From positions 1-64,000 of the forward strand of contig JAPDPQ010000014.1 of the NCBI GenBank assembly GCA_034506395.1: a stretch of 64,000 bases of DNA, read 5' to 3'. The DNA comes from a candidate division KSB1 bacterium. GTDB lineage: Bacteria > Zhuqueibacterota > Zhuqueibacteria > Thermofontimicrobiales > Thermofontimicrobiaceae. Shown piece after piece: positions 16,806 to 25,846 of the stretch (its first letter is position 1; each line of letters starts with the position of its first letter). The notes beneath the pieces are model-generated. The model saw only the letters and a program-made list of their open reading frames with translations. It was not told where the DNA came from and did no database searches. The position numbers were made by a program, and so were the translations under genes.

Positions 16806-17656
16806 AAGACCACCTTTCGAAAATCGTATTCCAGAATATCGGTTGCGCCGTATTTTTTAAGCAATGGGATCAACTTAACCACCTCTCGTTTTTTCACTGC
16901 GACTTTCACGGCATATCCCTGATCGCCATAGAGCGGTGCCACCGTGGGCGAACGCATGCACGGCAGAAATTTGACGATCTCTTCCAATTTCTCTTTGGGC
17001 ACATTCATCTCCAGCATCACCCGCTGGCGAGCATCCAGCACGGCCTGGAAGATCATTTTCATTTCATCAATTTTCTCCCGCTTCCACGGATCATTGAGCG
17101 CTTGTTTGTTAGCATAAAAACGGGTGGACGACTCTAGAATAGTATCAATGACGATCAGATTATGTTCTTTGAGTGTTCTTCCAGTGGAGACATTATCGAT
17201 AATCATATCGGCATCGTCTGGGGGAAAAACCTCTGTAGCACCGAATGTTCGAAGCAAGATATATTGAAATCGTTTCTTTTCCAGATAATTCTTAGCAATC
17301 TGCTCGTACTCTGAGGCCACCACGAGCTTTCGTTGCCGCCAATCCGTTTGATCCATAGCCTCGGGAATCGCCGCAATGATTTTTACTGGATCAAACTCCA
17401 GATCCATTAATTCGATGATATTAGCTCGAGTCTCAATTACCCAATCATGACCGGTAAATCCAATATCATGGGATCCCAATTCCAATAGTCTTGGTATATT
17501 CTGCGGCTTCATGATTTTTGCCTCGATCTCTGGATCCTCAACTCGTGGAATATACGATCGTTCGTCCACATCAATCCCGAATCCAGCATCGTTCAATAGT
17601 TTAATCACATTGTTGAAGATGCGACCTTTGGGGATGACCATTTTTATTTTAGCCAT
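16802..17656 (-). CDS. hisG: ATP phosphoribosyltransferase, long form
   Basis: HisG starts histidine synthesis by joining ATP and PRPP, and is the feedback-controlled step. The 284-residue length shows the long, hexameric form with its own C-terminal histidine-binding domain (about residues 210-284), so no HisZ partner is needed. The PRPP loop DNVSTGRTLKEHN and the N-terminal KGRIFNNV region are clear. It is the first gene of the his operon, 70 bases downstream of a near-consensus promoter, and overlaps hisC by 4 bp. Confidence 0.97.
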   Translation of the reverse strand: MAKIKMVIPKGRIFNNVIKLLNDAGFGIDVDERSYIPRVEDPEIEAKIMKPQNIPRLLELGSHDIGFTGHDWVIETRANIIELMDLEFDPVKIIAAIPEAMDQTDWRQRKLVVASEYEQIAKNYLEKKRFQYILLRTFGATEVFPPDDADMIIDNVSTGRTLKEHNLIVIDTILESSTRFYANKQALNDPWKREKIDEMKMIFQAVLDARQRVMLEMNVPKEKLEEIVKFLPCMRSPTVAPLYGDQGYAVKVAVKKREVVKLIPLLKKYGATDILEYDFRKVVL

Positions 17657-17725
17657 TATTCTCTCCCGATCTCATAGTCTAATCTAAAAACTTGATGGCT
17701 GTGATGCGCTTTTTTGAAAGCGTTC

Positions 17726-17754
17726 ATTATAACAATAATTTTGCAAAAAATCAA
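17726..17754 (-). promoter_or_regulatory. Sigma-70-type promoter of the his operon
   Basis: On the minus strand TTGATT (17754-17749) and TATAAT (17731-17726) are 17 bases apart, about 70 bases upstream of the hisG start. A short frame in the leader, MNAFKKAHHSHQVF..., holds three His codons but lacks a ribosome site, and there is no room for a terminator hairpin. Confidence 0.75.
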
Positions 17755-17930
17755 TGACTTTTCTGAGGCGATCGGGGTTAGCATTGATGATAGAAAAAAT
17801 AGGGCAAATTCTTGTGAAGAATGCAAGTCGGCTAATCCTTGGCGACGCCAGATGTGCCGTGAATCAAACAATTGAATGGTCACAACAAAAATCCGAAGCC
17901 AATGTCAGAAGGAAATGATTTGGCGATTTA

Positions 17931-19385
17931 TCATGGTTTGGCTATCCGCTTCCAAATTTCTGGGAGGAAGAAAATGATCAAACCATAAATTTCCAGCCGT
18001 CCGAGCAGCATGACACCAGTCAGAATCCATTTCCCGAATAGCGGAATGTGGTTGAAATTTCCCATCGAGCCAACGGTTCCGAGCCCTGGTCCAACATTGC
18101 CCATGGCTGCTACCACACCAGAAAAGGCTGAGAGCCAATCAACGCCTAGGAGAATTATGAGCATCGTCGCGATGAAAATCACTAGCAAATAAACGCAGAT
18201 AAAGAGAATCGCCATGGCAAGAACGTCTTCGTGAATAACCCTATTATCGATTCTCACCGCTAAAGCAGCATGTGGGTGCTGCAATAATTTCAGTTGTTTG
18301 ATAATTGCCTTGCCAAGCATAACCATGCGATCAGTTTTGATGCCACCTGAGGTGGACCCGGCACAGGCGCATTGCAATGCAAAAAAGATCAATAAGAGTT
18401 TGGCAAGCGCAGGCCATACTGAACTATCGGCGTTTGCGAATCCAGTGGATGTCCCGATCGAAATGATTTGAAACGCAGCATATCGAAGTGAATCTATCCA
18501 ACGATGGTAAAATGTCCCGTGAAGCTGGATTGTGGTCAGCATGATCCCGAAGATCATCGCCCAGAGATAATATTTGACGATCGTCGATTTAAAAATCGCT
18601 TTACTGCCCCTAAAAATTGATGAATAGAGAACTCCAAAATGAATGCCTGACAGGATCATGAAGATGATAATGATCAGCTCAATGAGCGGGCTATGATAAT
18701 AAGCGATGCTCTCATTCTTGGTTGAAAATCCGCCGGTGGCAACCGTCCCAAATGAGTGGGTCAGCGCGTCGAACAGATTCATCCCAGCCATCATTAAGGC
18801 AAGCGTTTCAAGCAGCGTTAGGCCAACATATATGGTCAATAAGATTCTTAATGTAGTGCGCACATTCTGACCGAAGTTCTCCTGGGCTAAAGCTGACATT
18901 TCGGACCGATATAAAACCAGCCCAGCGATCCCCATCGATGGCAAAACGGAGAGTACAAACAGAATGATACCCATTCCGCCAAGAAAATGGGTGGTCGATC
19001 GCCAAAATAACAATCCTTTGGGCAGGGCTTCAACATTGGTGAGGATTGAAGACCCAGTGGTGGTATAGCCAGATACACTTTCGAACCAGGCATTGGTAAA
19101 CGAGAATTCTCCCCCCCAAAGAACATAGGGTAAAGAGCCGACCAAACAGGAAAGTAACCAACTGCCAACCACAATAGCTAATCCCTCATTATTTCTGATT
19201 GTTTTGGCTGGCGGAACAAATATCAAAGGAAAAATCCCGAAGAGAGCGGTGACAATTGAGCTGTATAGCAGCGGTCGCAACGCTTGATCGCTGTATAAGA
19301 TCGAAATCATCGCAGCGATGAATAGAAACCCCGCATTGATTAGAAAGACTATGCCTATATATCGAAAGACAATATGAAGTCTCAT
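17931..19385 (-). CDS. trkH: Trk-type potassium uptake membrane protein
   Basis: TrkH forms the K+ channel/transporter of the Trk/Ktr family in the inner membrane and works with a TrkA-type nucleotide-binding ring. The 484-residue protein is very hydrophobic with about ten to twelve membrane segments. It has the four pore-loop signatures: SGYTTTGSS, FGTVATGGFST, ISIGTSTGFAN and GNVGPGLGTVG, plus CAGSTSGGIK. No trkA is visible in this window. It starts 3 bp after the sensor-like gene on the same strand, so the two are very probably co-transcribed. Confidence 0.94.
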   Translation of the reverse strand: MRLHIVFRYIGIVFLINAGFLFIAAMISILYSDQALRPLLYSSIVTALFGIFPLIFVPPAKTIRNNEGLAIVVGSWLLSCLVGSLPYVLWGGEFSFTNAWFESVSGYTTTGSSILTNVEALPKGLLFWRSTTHFLGGMGIILFVLSVLPSMGIAGLVLYRSEMSALAQENFGQNVRTTLRILLTIYVGLTLLETLALMMAGMNLFDALTHSFGTVATGGFSTKNESIAYYHSPLIELIIIIFMILSGIHFGVLYSSIFRGSKAIFKSTIVKYYLWAMIFGIMLTTIQLHGTFYHRWIDSLRYAAFQIISIGTSTGFANADSSVWPALAKLLLIFFALQCACAGSTSGGIKTDRMVMLGKAIIKQLKLLQHPHAALAVRIDNRVIHEDVLAMAILFICVYLLVIFIATMLIILLGVDWLSAFSGVVAAMGNVGPGLGTVGSMGNFNHIPLFGKWILTGVMLLGRLEIYGLIIFFLPEIWKRIAKP

Positions 19386-19388
19386 TTT

Positions 19389-20147
19389 TTATATGCTCTC
19401 TTTTTTAATGATCTCGCATAAATGGCTGATGGAAGCAGCTAAATCATAAATTTCATCTCGTGTTTCGATGGTCACATCGAAAGGAGTCTTTCGTTCCAAA
19501 AACTTTTTTACACCATCTGTAAGCTTCATAATGGGACTGACGAAATAATAGTTCACAAAAAAATTGAATAAAAAAGTGAAGACCAAAGCAGCAAGAATGG
19601 CAACGATCCCAGGCATGATCGCCCGATTGGCTTTGCTTTGTAACTCAGATGCGGTTTTAAACATGAATTGATCATTCAAGGTGGCTAAATGATTTACCAG
19701 TTTTTTCACTTCGAGAAATGGTTCGTGGATCGATTGAGAGTACCAATTTATATCTCCTTGGTTCTGGATATTAATGATCGGCCCCATCCATAACTTTTTA
19801 TAATTCTGATAGGCTATTCGGATTGAATCGACATAGCGCTGTTCCCCGGGGATCGTGATATTATTTTCCGCAACGGCAAATGCATTTTGGAACAAACTGT
19901 CCGCCGAAGCGATAATCTTTCTGCCCTGCTCCCAATTGCCCAAAAGTAACATTAAAAGACCACTGTCCTGGCGCTCTAAGGCTTCGATCATTAACTTGGA
20001 GGCATTGATGCTTCGATAATTATCGTTCAACAAATCTTGAATATTCGTACCAATGGTTTTTAACTCATAAATTGACCAGACTCCAGCAATGGATAGCATT
20101 ACCGCTAATATGAGAAATCCAGATAAAATTTTCATTCGAAGTCGCAT
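19389..20147 (-). CDS. Membrane sensor protein with HAMP-like end and no kinase
   Basis: The 252-residue protein looks like the input half of a histidine kinase or chemoreceptor. It has one N-terminal membrane helix (SGFLILAVMLSIAGVW), a periplasmic four-helix-type domain of about 150 residues (ELKTIGTNIQDLLNDNYRS...), a second membrane helix (IMPGIVAILAALVFTFLFNF) and a HAMP-like segment (PIMKLTDGVKKF...DEIYDLAASI). It then stops after SHLCEIIKKESI, before any kinase domain. The end is followed within 3 bp by trkH, so the truncation is not a window effect. It could tune TrkH directly or be a remnant of an NtrY-like kinase. Confidence 0.7.
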   Translation of the reverse strand: MRLRMKILSGFLILAVMLSIAGVWSIYELKTIGTNIQDLLNDNYRSINASKLMIEALERQDSGLLMLLLGNWEQGRKIIASADSLFQNAFAVAENNITIPGEQRYVDSIRIAYQNYKKLWMGPIINIQNQGDINWYSQSIHEPFLEVKKLVNHLATLNDQFMFKTASELQSKANRAIMPGIVAILAALVFTFLFNFFVNYYFVSPIMKLTDGVKKFLERKTPFDVTIETRDEIYDLAASISHLCEIIKKESI

Positions 20148-20539
20148 TTGAAATTCTCCTCATTCTTGATCAAAAGATTAATTTGCGGGGCCAATAATTG
20201 AAATTGCCCATAACCCCATTGGAATTGGGCATCAGCCAAATTTATTATTTTTTTCTTTTCATTTGTATTTGCATTCAAATGGCTGTCTACTAATGCACAA
20301 ATTAAGTAGATTAAACCAAACATTCAAGTCTTTTGTGAGGCGATCAGGTCCGGTAAAGTCAACTTGAGTTCAAGATCAATCGTTAGTGGAAAACTGAATT
20401 ACAGTGGATGGCTTTCTAAAAAGTGAAATTTTTCATTTGATAGGAGAGGAGCAATCAAAACCATGAATAGATCAGATGGGATAGATATCTTTTTAGCTTC
20501 TCTCCCCAATGGCAGCTCCGTTCGAGATATGCCAATAAT

Positions 20540-20955
20540 TTAAATTTCGTGGAATTTAATTTGAATGGTTTTTCGTGGTAGACAATCAAATGGAAAATCT
20601 CTTCTAAGCCACTCATATCGCAAAGCTTCCACTGGATCGATCTTTGCAGCTTTCCGAGCGGGGAACTATCCTGACAGTAAAACGATAGTGGTTAAAATGG
20701 CGATAGCGATGAAAACCACGCTCCTTTAAAGCAATGGCCGTCCTAAAAATTGCATCGCACCATCGTTAGCAGGGATCATCCAGATCAATTTGATAATTGC
20801 GAGGGCGATCAGCAGTCCAAGGAGGACGCCGACGACCGCGAGCAGCACGGATTCAAAGACGAATTGAAAAATGATTTCGCGGCGTTTTGCTCCGACCGCT
20901 CGCTTGATGCCGATTTCTCTAGTGCGATCCTTGGTCAAGTGCCACGCAGCGGCTT
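20540..20955 (-). pseudogene. MacB/FtsX-type ABC permease, C-terminal remnant
   Basis: Reading from about 20955, one frame gives TKDRTREIGIKRAVGAKRRE, FVFESVLLAVVG and IPANDGAMQFLGRPLL, then TAA (20728-20726), then SVVFIAIAILTTIVLLSG, then TAG where Tyr is expected, then FPARKAAKIDPVEALRYEW, ending at 20540. This is the last ~130 codons of a FtsX-domain permease of the MacB type, with two in-frame stops and no N-terminal part. The rest of 20148-20540 has no gene that I recognise. Confidence 0.8.
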
Positions 20956-21056
20956 TTGACTTTGTTGCAGAATTTTTAGTTACTCTTTGAACCTAAACTC
21001 ATCCTTTTGTTATTTCAATCGCAGGGATCGAGCTAAAAGTTAAACAATATTTACCC

Positions 21057-21082
21057 GGATTCCTCACTCCGTTCGAAATGAC
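21057..21082 (-). repeat. Half-copy of the TGTCATTCC repeat family
   Basis: On the minus strand this reads GTCATTTCGAACGGAGTGAG followed by GAATCC, matching the arms at 142-169 and 25696-25722. The surrounding gap 20956-21328 otherwise shows nothing coding. Confidence 0.45.
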
Positions 21083-21328
21083 GTTTATAATTCAAGTTAA
21101 TGGTTTTCGTTCGGGCACTTGTTCGAGAGGGAATTTAGGAGCAGCTATAAAACAGTGTCATCAGGAATGAACTTGCTGGTTTGGGGGATGAGAAGAGGAA
21201 AAAATTTTTCGCGGCCGCGAAACATCCATTGGTTTAGAGCGTTTTAAAAATGGATCAAAAATTTTTCTTGACTTTTTCCAAAAATCTATTAATTTATAAC
21301 ACGAAAGAATTGATAACATGAGATTCAG

Positions 21329-21401
21329 GCGAATGTAGCTCAGCTGGTAGAGCACTGGCTTCCCAAGCCAGGTGTCGCGGGTTCGAATCCCGTCATTCGC
21401 T
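21329..21401 (+). tRNA. tRNA-Gly (anticodon CCC)
   Basis: A cloverleaf can be drawn: acceptor GCGAATG pairs with CATTCGC, D-arm GCTCAGCTGGTAGAGC, anticodon stem CTGGC/GCCAG with loop TTCCCAA (anticodon CCC), and T-arm GCGGGTTCGAATCCCGT. The 3' CCA is not encoded. A terminator follows. Confidence 0.95.
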
Positions 21402-21418
21402 CTATTTTTTTTAAGGCG

Positions 21419-21468
21419 AAAAGAGACCGACTGGAAGCAGCATCGGCTATTCTAAGGTCTCTTTTTAT
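21419..21468 (+). terminator. Terminator after tRNA-Gly
   Basis: AAAGAGACC (21420-21428) pairs with GGTCTCTTT (21456-21464), followed by a T-rich run. The remainder of 21469-21797 has no gene I can support. Confidence 0.75.
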
Positions 21469-21797
21469 TAGTAAGAGATTTGAGAGATTAATGAGCCTCA
21501 ACTCGATTTGATGAAGAACGAACAGATATTATTCCCTGAGCGACGATCAACTGGTTTTCAGGTATAGTTATATTGCAATTAGTCATACGGTTCTGGCTCC
21601 TGTTTGCTTCAATTCGTTTAACAAGAAACATTGAAAAGCCAGCTAATAACCAAAATCCGAGATCCATCGATTTTTTTGCCAAATTTAATTCATCAATAAA
21701 ATAAATGCTCAAAATTCCCAGGTGAATAGTATTATTTAGGTCTACAAAACTCCGGGAGTTTATGCAAGTCAACTACTAAATAGCAAAGGAGATCGCT

Positions 21798-22709
21798 ATG
21801 AAACTATCGGGCATGATTGGAATGTTTGCGGTCATTATATTGAGTTTTGCGGTAATGGCGCAAGCGCAGGTGATTCAAAGTTTTGGTGATAACCAAACCG
21901 TGAATTGGTCAAACCAGGTGATTCAGGCGGTAGGAATCGGTTCGCCGAATCCAGATCTGCCCATCGCTGCGCAGCGAGCAGCCGCGATCCGAGCTGCAAA
22001 GCTGGACGCCGTTCGAAATATTTTGGAGACCATCAAAGGGATTTATTTGACGTCCGAGACTACGGTTCGAAACGCCATGGTAGAAAATGATGTCATTACC
22101 ACGAAAGTTCAGGGATTAGCCCAGAACTTCAAGCAGGTAGGCGAGCCGCGCTATATGTCGGACGGCTCGGTGGAAATCACGGTGGAAATGCCGATCACTG
22201 GCGGCATCTTGGATGCCTTGCTTCCATCGCAATTTGGCGGTGGCAGACTGATGACAGCCGGCCAGATGGTTTGTCCGACCTGCGGACAACCATGGCCCCA
22301 GGGACGGCCAGTCCCGCCAGGCGTGCAATTGCAACAAGTTGGTGGAGCAACCACCCCAATGGCTAGCGCAGTTTATACAGGTTTAATCATCGATTGCAAA
22401 GGACTGGGTGTTCGACCTGCAATGGCTCCTAAGGTCCTCGATGAGCAAGGAAACGAAATTTATGGATCAAAATTCGTCAGCCGAGAATGGGCCGTCGAGA
22501 TCGGCATGGTTGGATATGATAAGGACCTAATGCGCGCCCGTCAAAACGACCGCGTGGCTAATAATCCTCTGGTCATTAAAGCGCTCCAGGCCTCAGGACC
22601 CAACAAAACCGATGTCGTCATCTCCAATGCCGATGCCGCGCTGATCCACCAGGCCGCTGCGAATCAAAATTTCTTGGATAAATGCAAGGTGATGTTCATT
22701 GTAAATTAG
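21798..22709 (+). CDS. Secreted LPP20-like protein
   Basis: The 303-residue protein starts with a clear signal peptide (MKLSGMIGMFAVIILSFAVM, cleavage near AQA-QV). Residues ~60-150 form an LPP20/FlgT-N-like domain: AAQRAAAIRAAKLDAVRN, LETIKGIYLTSETTV and a strand SDGSVEITVEMPITGG. A CPTCGQPWPQG segment in the middle has a CxxC pair, followed by a second, mostly beta domain with no motif I know. GGAG precedes the ATG. It is the first of six same-strand envelope genes, several of which share this FlgT/CsgG family background. Role unknown; probably periplasmic or attached to the outer membrane. Confidence 0.8.
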   Translation: MKLSGMIGMFAVIILSFAVMAQAQVIQSFGDNQTVNWSNQVIQAVGIGSPNPDLPIAAQRAAAIRAAKLDAVRNILETIKGIYLTSETTVRNAMVENDVITTKVQGLAQNFKQVGEPRYMSDGSVEITVEMPITGGILDALLPSQFGGGRLMTAGQMVCPTCGQPWPQGRPVPPGVQLQQVGGATTPMASAVYTGLIIDCKGLGVRPAMAPKVLDEQGNEIYGSKFVSREWAVEIGMVGYDKDLMRARQNDRVANNPLVIKALQASGPNKTDVVISNADAALIHQAAANQNFLDKCKVMFIVN

Positions 22710-22993
22710 TTGGTCCCTTTTGAAAAAGAGATTAGACTAATTCATCGGCTGGCCGAAAAAAAACGGTCATGCTGGTTTTCAATTAGCAAAGACGCTTGCA
22801 AAATAGAAGCAAATTTTCATGTCATGCCATCCGGCTACTATCGGACAGGCATCTCATGATGTTCCATTTATCCGAATCAAAGGGCTCATACATCCGCAGG
22901 AGTGACACTCACAATAAGCAAGACGCAGCGCTGCCTCACGATTGAGCAGGTGGCGCACAATGAAGTCGAATTTTATCGGATAGGAGATCAAAT

Positions 22994-24193
22994 ATGGACA
23001 GACGAATATTCCATCTCAGTGCAACGCTTATCATCGGCGTTTTTTTATTTAGCATGATCGGCTGTGGTCCTAAACCAATGAAAGAGGCTTCGGTGCTGGA
23101 TACGCCAGAGAATCATTTCAATCGAGGGATGATTGAATATGAACGAGGTGATTTGACCACAGCGTTGGCCTCCTTTGAACGCGCCAAAGCATTGAATCCC
23201 AATTTTGGCCCTGCATATTCTGGCATGGGGTTGGTGTATGCTAAACAAGCCCAACAAACCCAGGACAAAAAAGCAGCGGAAGCCCTGTTTAAGAAGGCTT
23301 ACGATTTTGCTAATGAGGGGATTAGCAAGAGTGATAAATCGCTAGATGTTCACATTATCAAAGGGAGGATTATCACGCTGGAGCGCAAGGGAGATGATTG
23401 GGTCGAAGATGCCGCCGATGCGTTTAATAAGGCGATCAAGCTGAATCCCAACAGCAGCAAGGCCTGGTACTATTTGGGCATTACATACAAAGAAGGATTT
23501 CAGTTCGGCAAAGCGGTGGATGCATTCCGCAAGGTGGTAGAGTTGAAGGGCGATTATGCAGAGGAAGCCAACAACGAATGGGAATTGGTTCAAAAGATCG
23601 AACGTGCCAAACCAGGCACCAAGGTTGGTGCGAAAATCGCTTTGATCAACAAGATCAATCGGGCTGACCTGGCTGTGCTATTAATGGAAGAGTTGAAGCT
23701 GATGACTTTAATCGAGAAAAAGCGTCCAGAGGTATTTGATACTCGATTCCGTGCACCAGAAGACGCCAGCAAGCTCCAGGCGACCCAGGTGACCAAGATG
23801 GAAGCCGCTACTGATATCAAAGGACATTGGGCTGAACCCTGGCTGCGCGACATTATCAAAGCTCAGATCCCCGGGCTGGATCCTTATCCCGATCATACAT
23901 TTCATCCTGATGAGCCGATCGATCGCGCCAATTACGCTCAGGTGATGCAAAGCATCATGATACTGGTCACCGGCGATGAAAGCTTAGCGACAAAGTATGT
24001 TGGCGAACCTTCCCGTTTCCCAGATGTATCCAGCAGCAATTTTGCTTATAATGCCATGGCATTGATGGTAGATCGCGGGATTATGAAAGCCGACAAAATT
24101 TCAGGAGCGTTTCGACCCAAAGAGTCGATGTCTGGGGCGGATGCGCTGCTGGCGATCCGAGAATTTCAGAACGCTTTGCGAATCACATTCTGA
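22994..24193 (+). CDS. TPR lipoprotein with SLH-like C-terminus
   Basis: The 399-residue protein has a lipoprotein signal with lipobox FSMIGC (Cys24). Residues ~40-200 contain three or four TPRs (NHFNRGMIEYERGDLTTALA, SSKAWYYLGITYKEG). The C-terminal ~150 residues resemble SLH repeats: DIKGHWAEPWLRDIIKA, FHPDEPIDRANYAQVM, RFPDVSSSNFAYNAM and AFRPKESMSGADALL. Such modules bind cell-wall or outer-membrane-linked polymers, so a scaffold joining envelope layers is plausible. The gene ends at a strong terminator, making this and the previous gene one likely unit. Confidence 0.85.
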   Translation: MDRRIFHLSATLIIGVFLFSMIGCGPKPMKEASVLDTPENHFNRGMIEYERGDLTTALASFERAKALNPNFGPAYSGMGLVYAKQAQQTQDKKAAEALFKKAYDFANEGISKSDKSLDVHIIKGRIITLERKGDDWVEDAADAFNKAIKLNPNSSKAWYYLGITYKEGFQFGKAVDAFRKVVELKGDYAEEANNEWELVQKIERAKPGTKVGAKIALINKINRADLAVLLMEELKLMTLIEKKRPEVFDTRFRAPEDASKLQATQVTKMEAATDIKGHWAEPWLRDIIKAQIPGLDPYPDHTFHPDEPIDRANYAQVMQSIMILVTGDESLATKYVGEPSRFPDVSSSNFAYNAMALMVDRGIMKADKISGAFRPKESMSGADALLAIREFQNALRITF

Positions 24194-24202
24194 TGCATGT
24201 TT

Positions 24203-24233
24203 AAGGGCTGGCATAGCGTGCCAGCCCTTTTAT
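24203..24233 (+). terminator. Rho-independent terminator
   Basis: AAGGGCTGGCA (24203-24213) pairs perfectly with TGCCAGCCCTT (24219-24229) and is followed by TTTATT. Confidence 0.92.
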
Positions 24234-24455
24234 TCTGAGAATTGCTCAAAACCAAAAATAGCCTATAACTCGCTTTGCGATAGCAGAAGAAAGATGAAAA
24301 GAATCGGCTATTCAATCGAAGGTTCAGTATTTTCCCCAGATTTATAATAGCGACCAAAAGTTTTAGAAGCGATCAGATCGCGAAGCGAATAGCTTAGAGT
24401 TCAGTTTGAACCAACCTGACATGAAACGGGTGATAGCACAAGGAGGATAGGAGCC

Positions 24456-25655
24456 TTGAGAGCAAAAATGAGCAAACAGATTCAAGTTGGCGTTATGATC
24501 AGCTTAGTGATTGGATGGGCTATAATCGCTCATGCTCAGCAAGCGACCCAAACAGTGATAGCCAAAGGGGTTGCCACGGTATTTGGGGAAGATAAGGGTT
24601 TAGCCCGGGACCAAGCGATCAACGATGCGCTAAGAAAAGCGGTCGAACAGACGCTGGGGACCTTTGTCCAAGCATCGACGCTGGTACAGAATAGCATGGT
24701 GATTGAGGATAATATATTGGCCTGGTCGGATGGTTATGTGCGTTCGCACCGCATTGTGAGCGAAGGGATGGCCGATGCTTCGACCTATGAGGTCACCATT
24801 GAAGCTGTGGTCGAGTTGGCGAATTTGAGAAACGATTGGGAATCGCTACAAAATTTGCTCAACCGCATGGGCAATCCGCGGATGATGTTCATGATCGAAG
24901 AGCAAAACATTGGTCAATCGACCAATCAATTTAATTATCTGTCAGTAGATATGAACATCACAGAGACGACACTATTGGACAAGTTTATTCAGAACGGTTT
25001 TGAGTGTGTTGATCCAGCCACGGTGCGGCAGAACCTCAAGCAGGAGCAAGCAGCGGCGATCTTACAGGGGGACACGCAGTTGGCAGCCACTTTAGCCAAA
25101 AAATTGGGCGCTGAAGTGGTGGTGACGGGCAAGGCGTTCGCCAAAGTAGCCACTGGGATAAACCTGGGCGGCATGAAATCTTGCCAGGCGAATGTCACAG
25201 CGCGGGTAATTCGTGCCGATGTCGCGACGATCATCGCCACAGCTTCGCAGCATGCAGCATATCCGCACATCGATGAAGTGACCGGTGGAACTGAGGCGAT
25301 CAAAAAGGCGACCAATAAATTGGCCGATGAGCTCATCGCAAAAATCGCTCAGGTCTGGAAGGATGAATTTTATAAAGCGACGACGGTTAAATTAATCGTC
25401 AATGGCATCAATTCGTTCGATCAGCTCAATAGCTTCCAGAGCACATTGAAGTTTTACATCCGAGGAATTAAAGATATCTATACGCGTGAAGTCTCTGGCA
25501 GCATTGCTGAGTTAGATGTGAAGATGACTGGCAACGCCAACCAATTGGCGCGGGAGCTGGAGCGAAAGAATCTCGATAAATTCAAAGTCCGGATCATTGG
25601 ACTGACGATGAACAAGATTACCCTTCAATTGTCAGAGAAGCAGATGCAAGAATAA
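24456..25655 (+). CDS. FlgT-like secreted protein
   Basis: The 399-residue protein has a signal peptide (VGVMISLVIGWAIIAHAQQA). Residues ~30-120 form a FlgT N-terminal-like domain (IAKGVATVFGEDKGLARDQA, ALRKAVEQTLGTFV, VEDNIL...SHRIVSEG) and the middle region (MFMIEEQNIG..., LAATLAKKLGAEVVVTGKAF) resembles the FlgT middle or CsgG-like alpha-beta fold. A TTG at 24456 has AGGAGG nine bases upstream; the ATG at 24468 is the alternative. No flagellar genes are present, so the FlgT name reflects fold, not flagellar function. Likely periplasmic, within the same module as the CsgG-like genes downstream. Confidence 0.78.
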   Translation: MRAKMSKQIQVGVMISLVIGWAIIAHAQQATQTVIAKGVATVFGEDKGLARDQAINDALRKAVEQTLGTFVQASTLVQNSMVIEDNILAWSDGYVRSHRIVSEGMADASTYEVTIEAVVELANLRNDWESLQNLLNRMGNPRMMFMIEEQNIGQSTNQFNYLSVDMNITETTLLDKFIQNGFECVDPATVRQNLKQEQAAAILQGDTQLAATLAKKLGAEVVVTGKAFAKVATGINLGGMKSCQANVTARVIRADVATIIATASQHAAYPHIDEVTGGTEAIKKATNKLADELIAKIAQVWKDEFYKATTVKLIVNGINSFDQLNSFQSTLKFYIRGIKDIYTREVSGSIAELDVKMTGNANQLARELERKNLDKFKVRIIGLTMNKITLQLSEKQMQE

Positions 25656-25695
25656 TTAGTTGCTGCTGCAAAATTCGAACATATTAAAAAGTGAC

Positions 25696-25722
25696 GTCAT
25701 TCCGGCCGCAGCGAGGAATCTC
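25696..25722 (+). repeat. Half-copy of the TGTCATTCC repeat family
   Basis: GTCATTCCGGCCGCAGCGAG plus GAATCTC matches the arm at 142-169. It sits between the FlgT-like and the first CsgG-like gene. Confidence 0.5.
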
Positions 25723-25846
25723 ATAAAAATTGAAACCGTGATCTAAAAGACTTGGAAATGTCTGCATGCTCAGGCATGACATTTTGCCTTGTTTCCGAAA
25801 TTTGCAACAAGAACTAACCAGAGATTAGCAGTAAGGAGATTGTGCG

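Noticed and set aside
17656..17883. Histidine leader peptide (HHSH) with attenuator before hisG
   Set aside because: There is no ribosome site, only three His codons, and no terminator hairpin fits between the frame and hisG.
20132..20323. 63-codon minus-strand frame upstream of the sensor gene
   Set aside because: It overlaps the sensor start, lacks a ribosome site and has no recognisable feature.
21488..21772. 94-codon minus-strand frame after tRNA-Gly
   Set aside because: No ribosome site and no recognisable domain; it may be chance.
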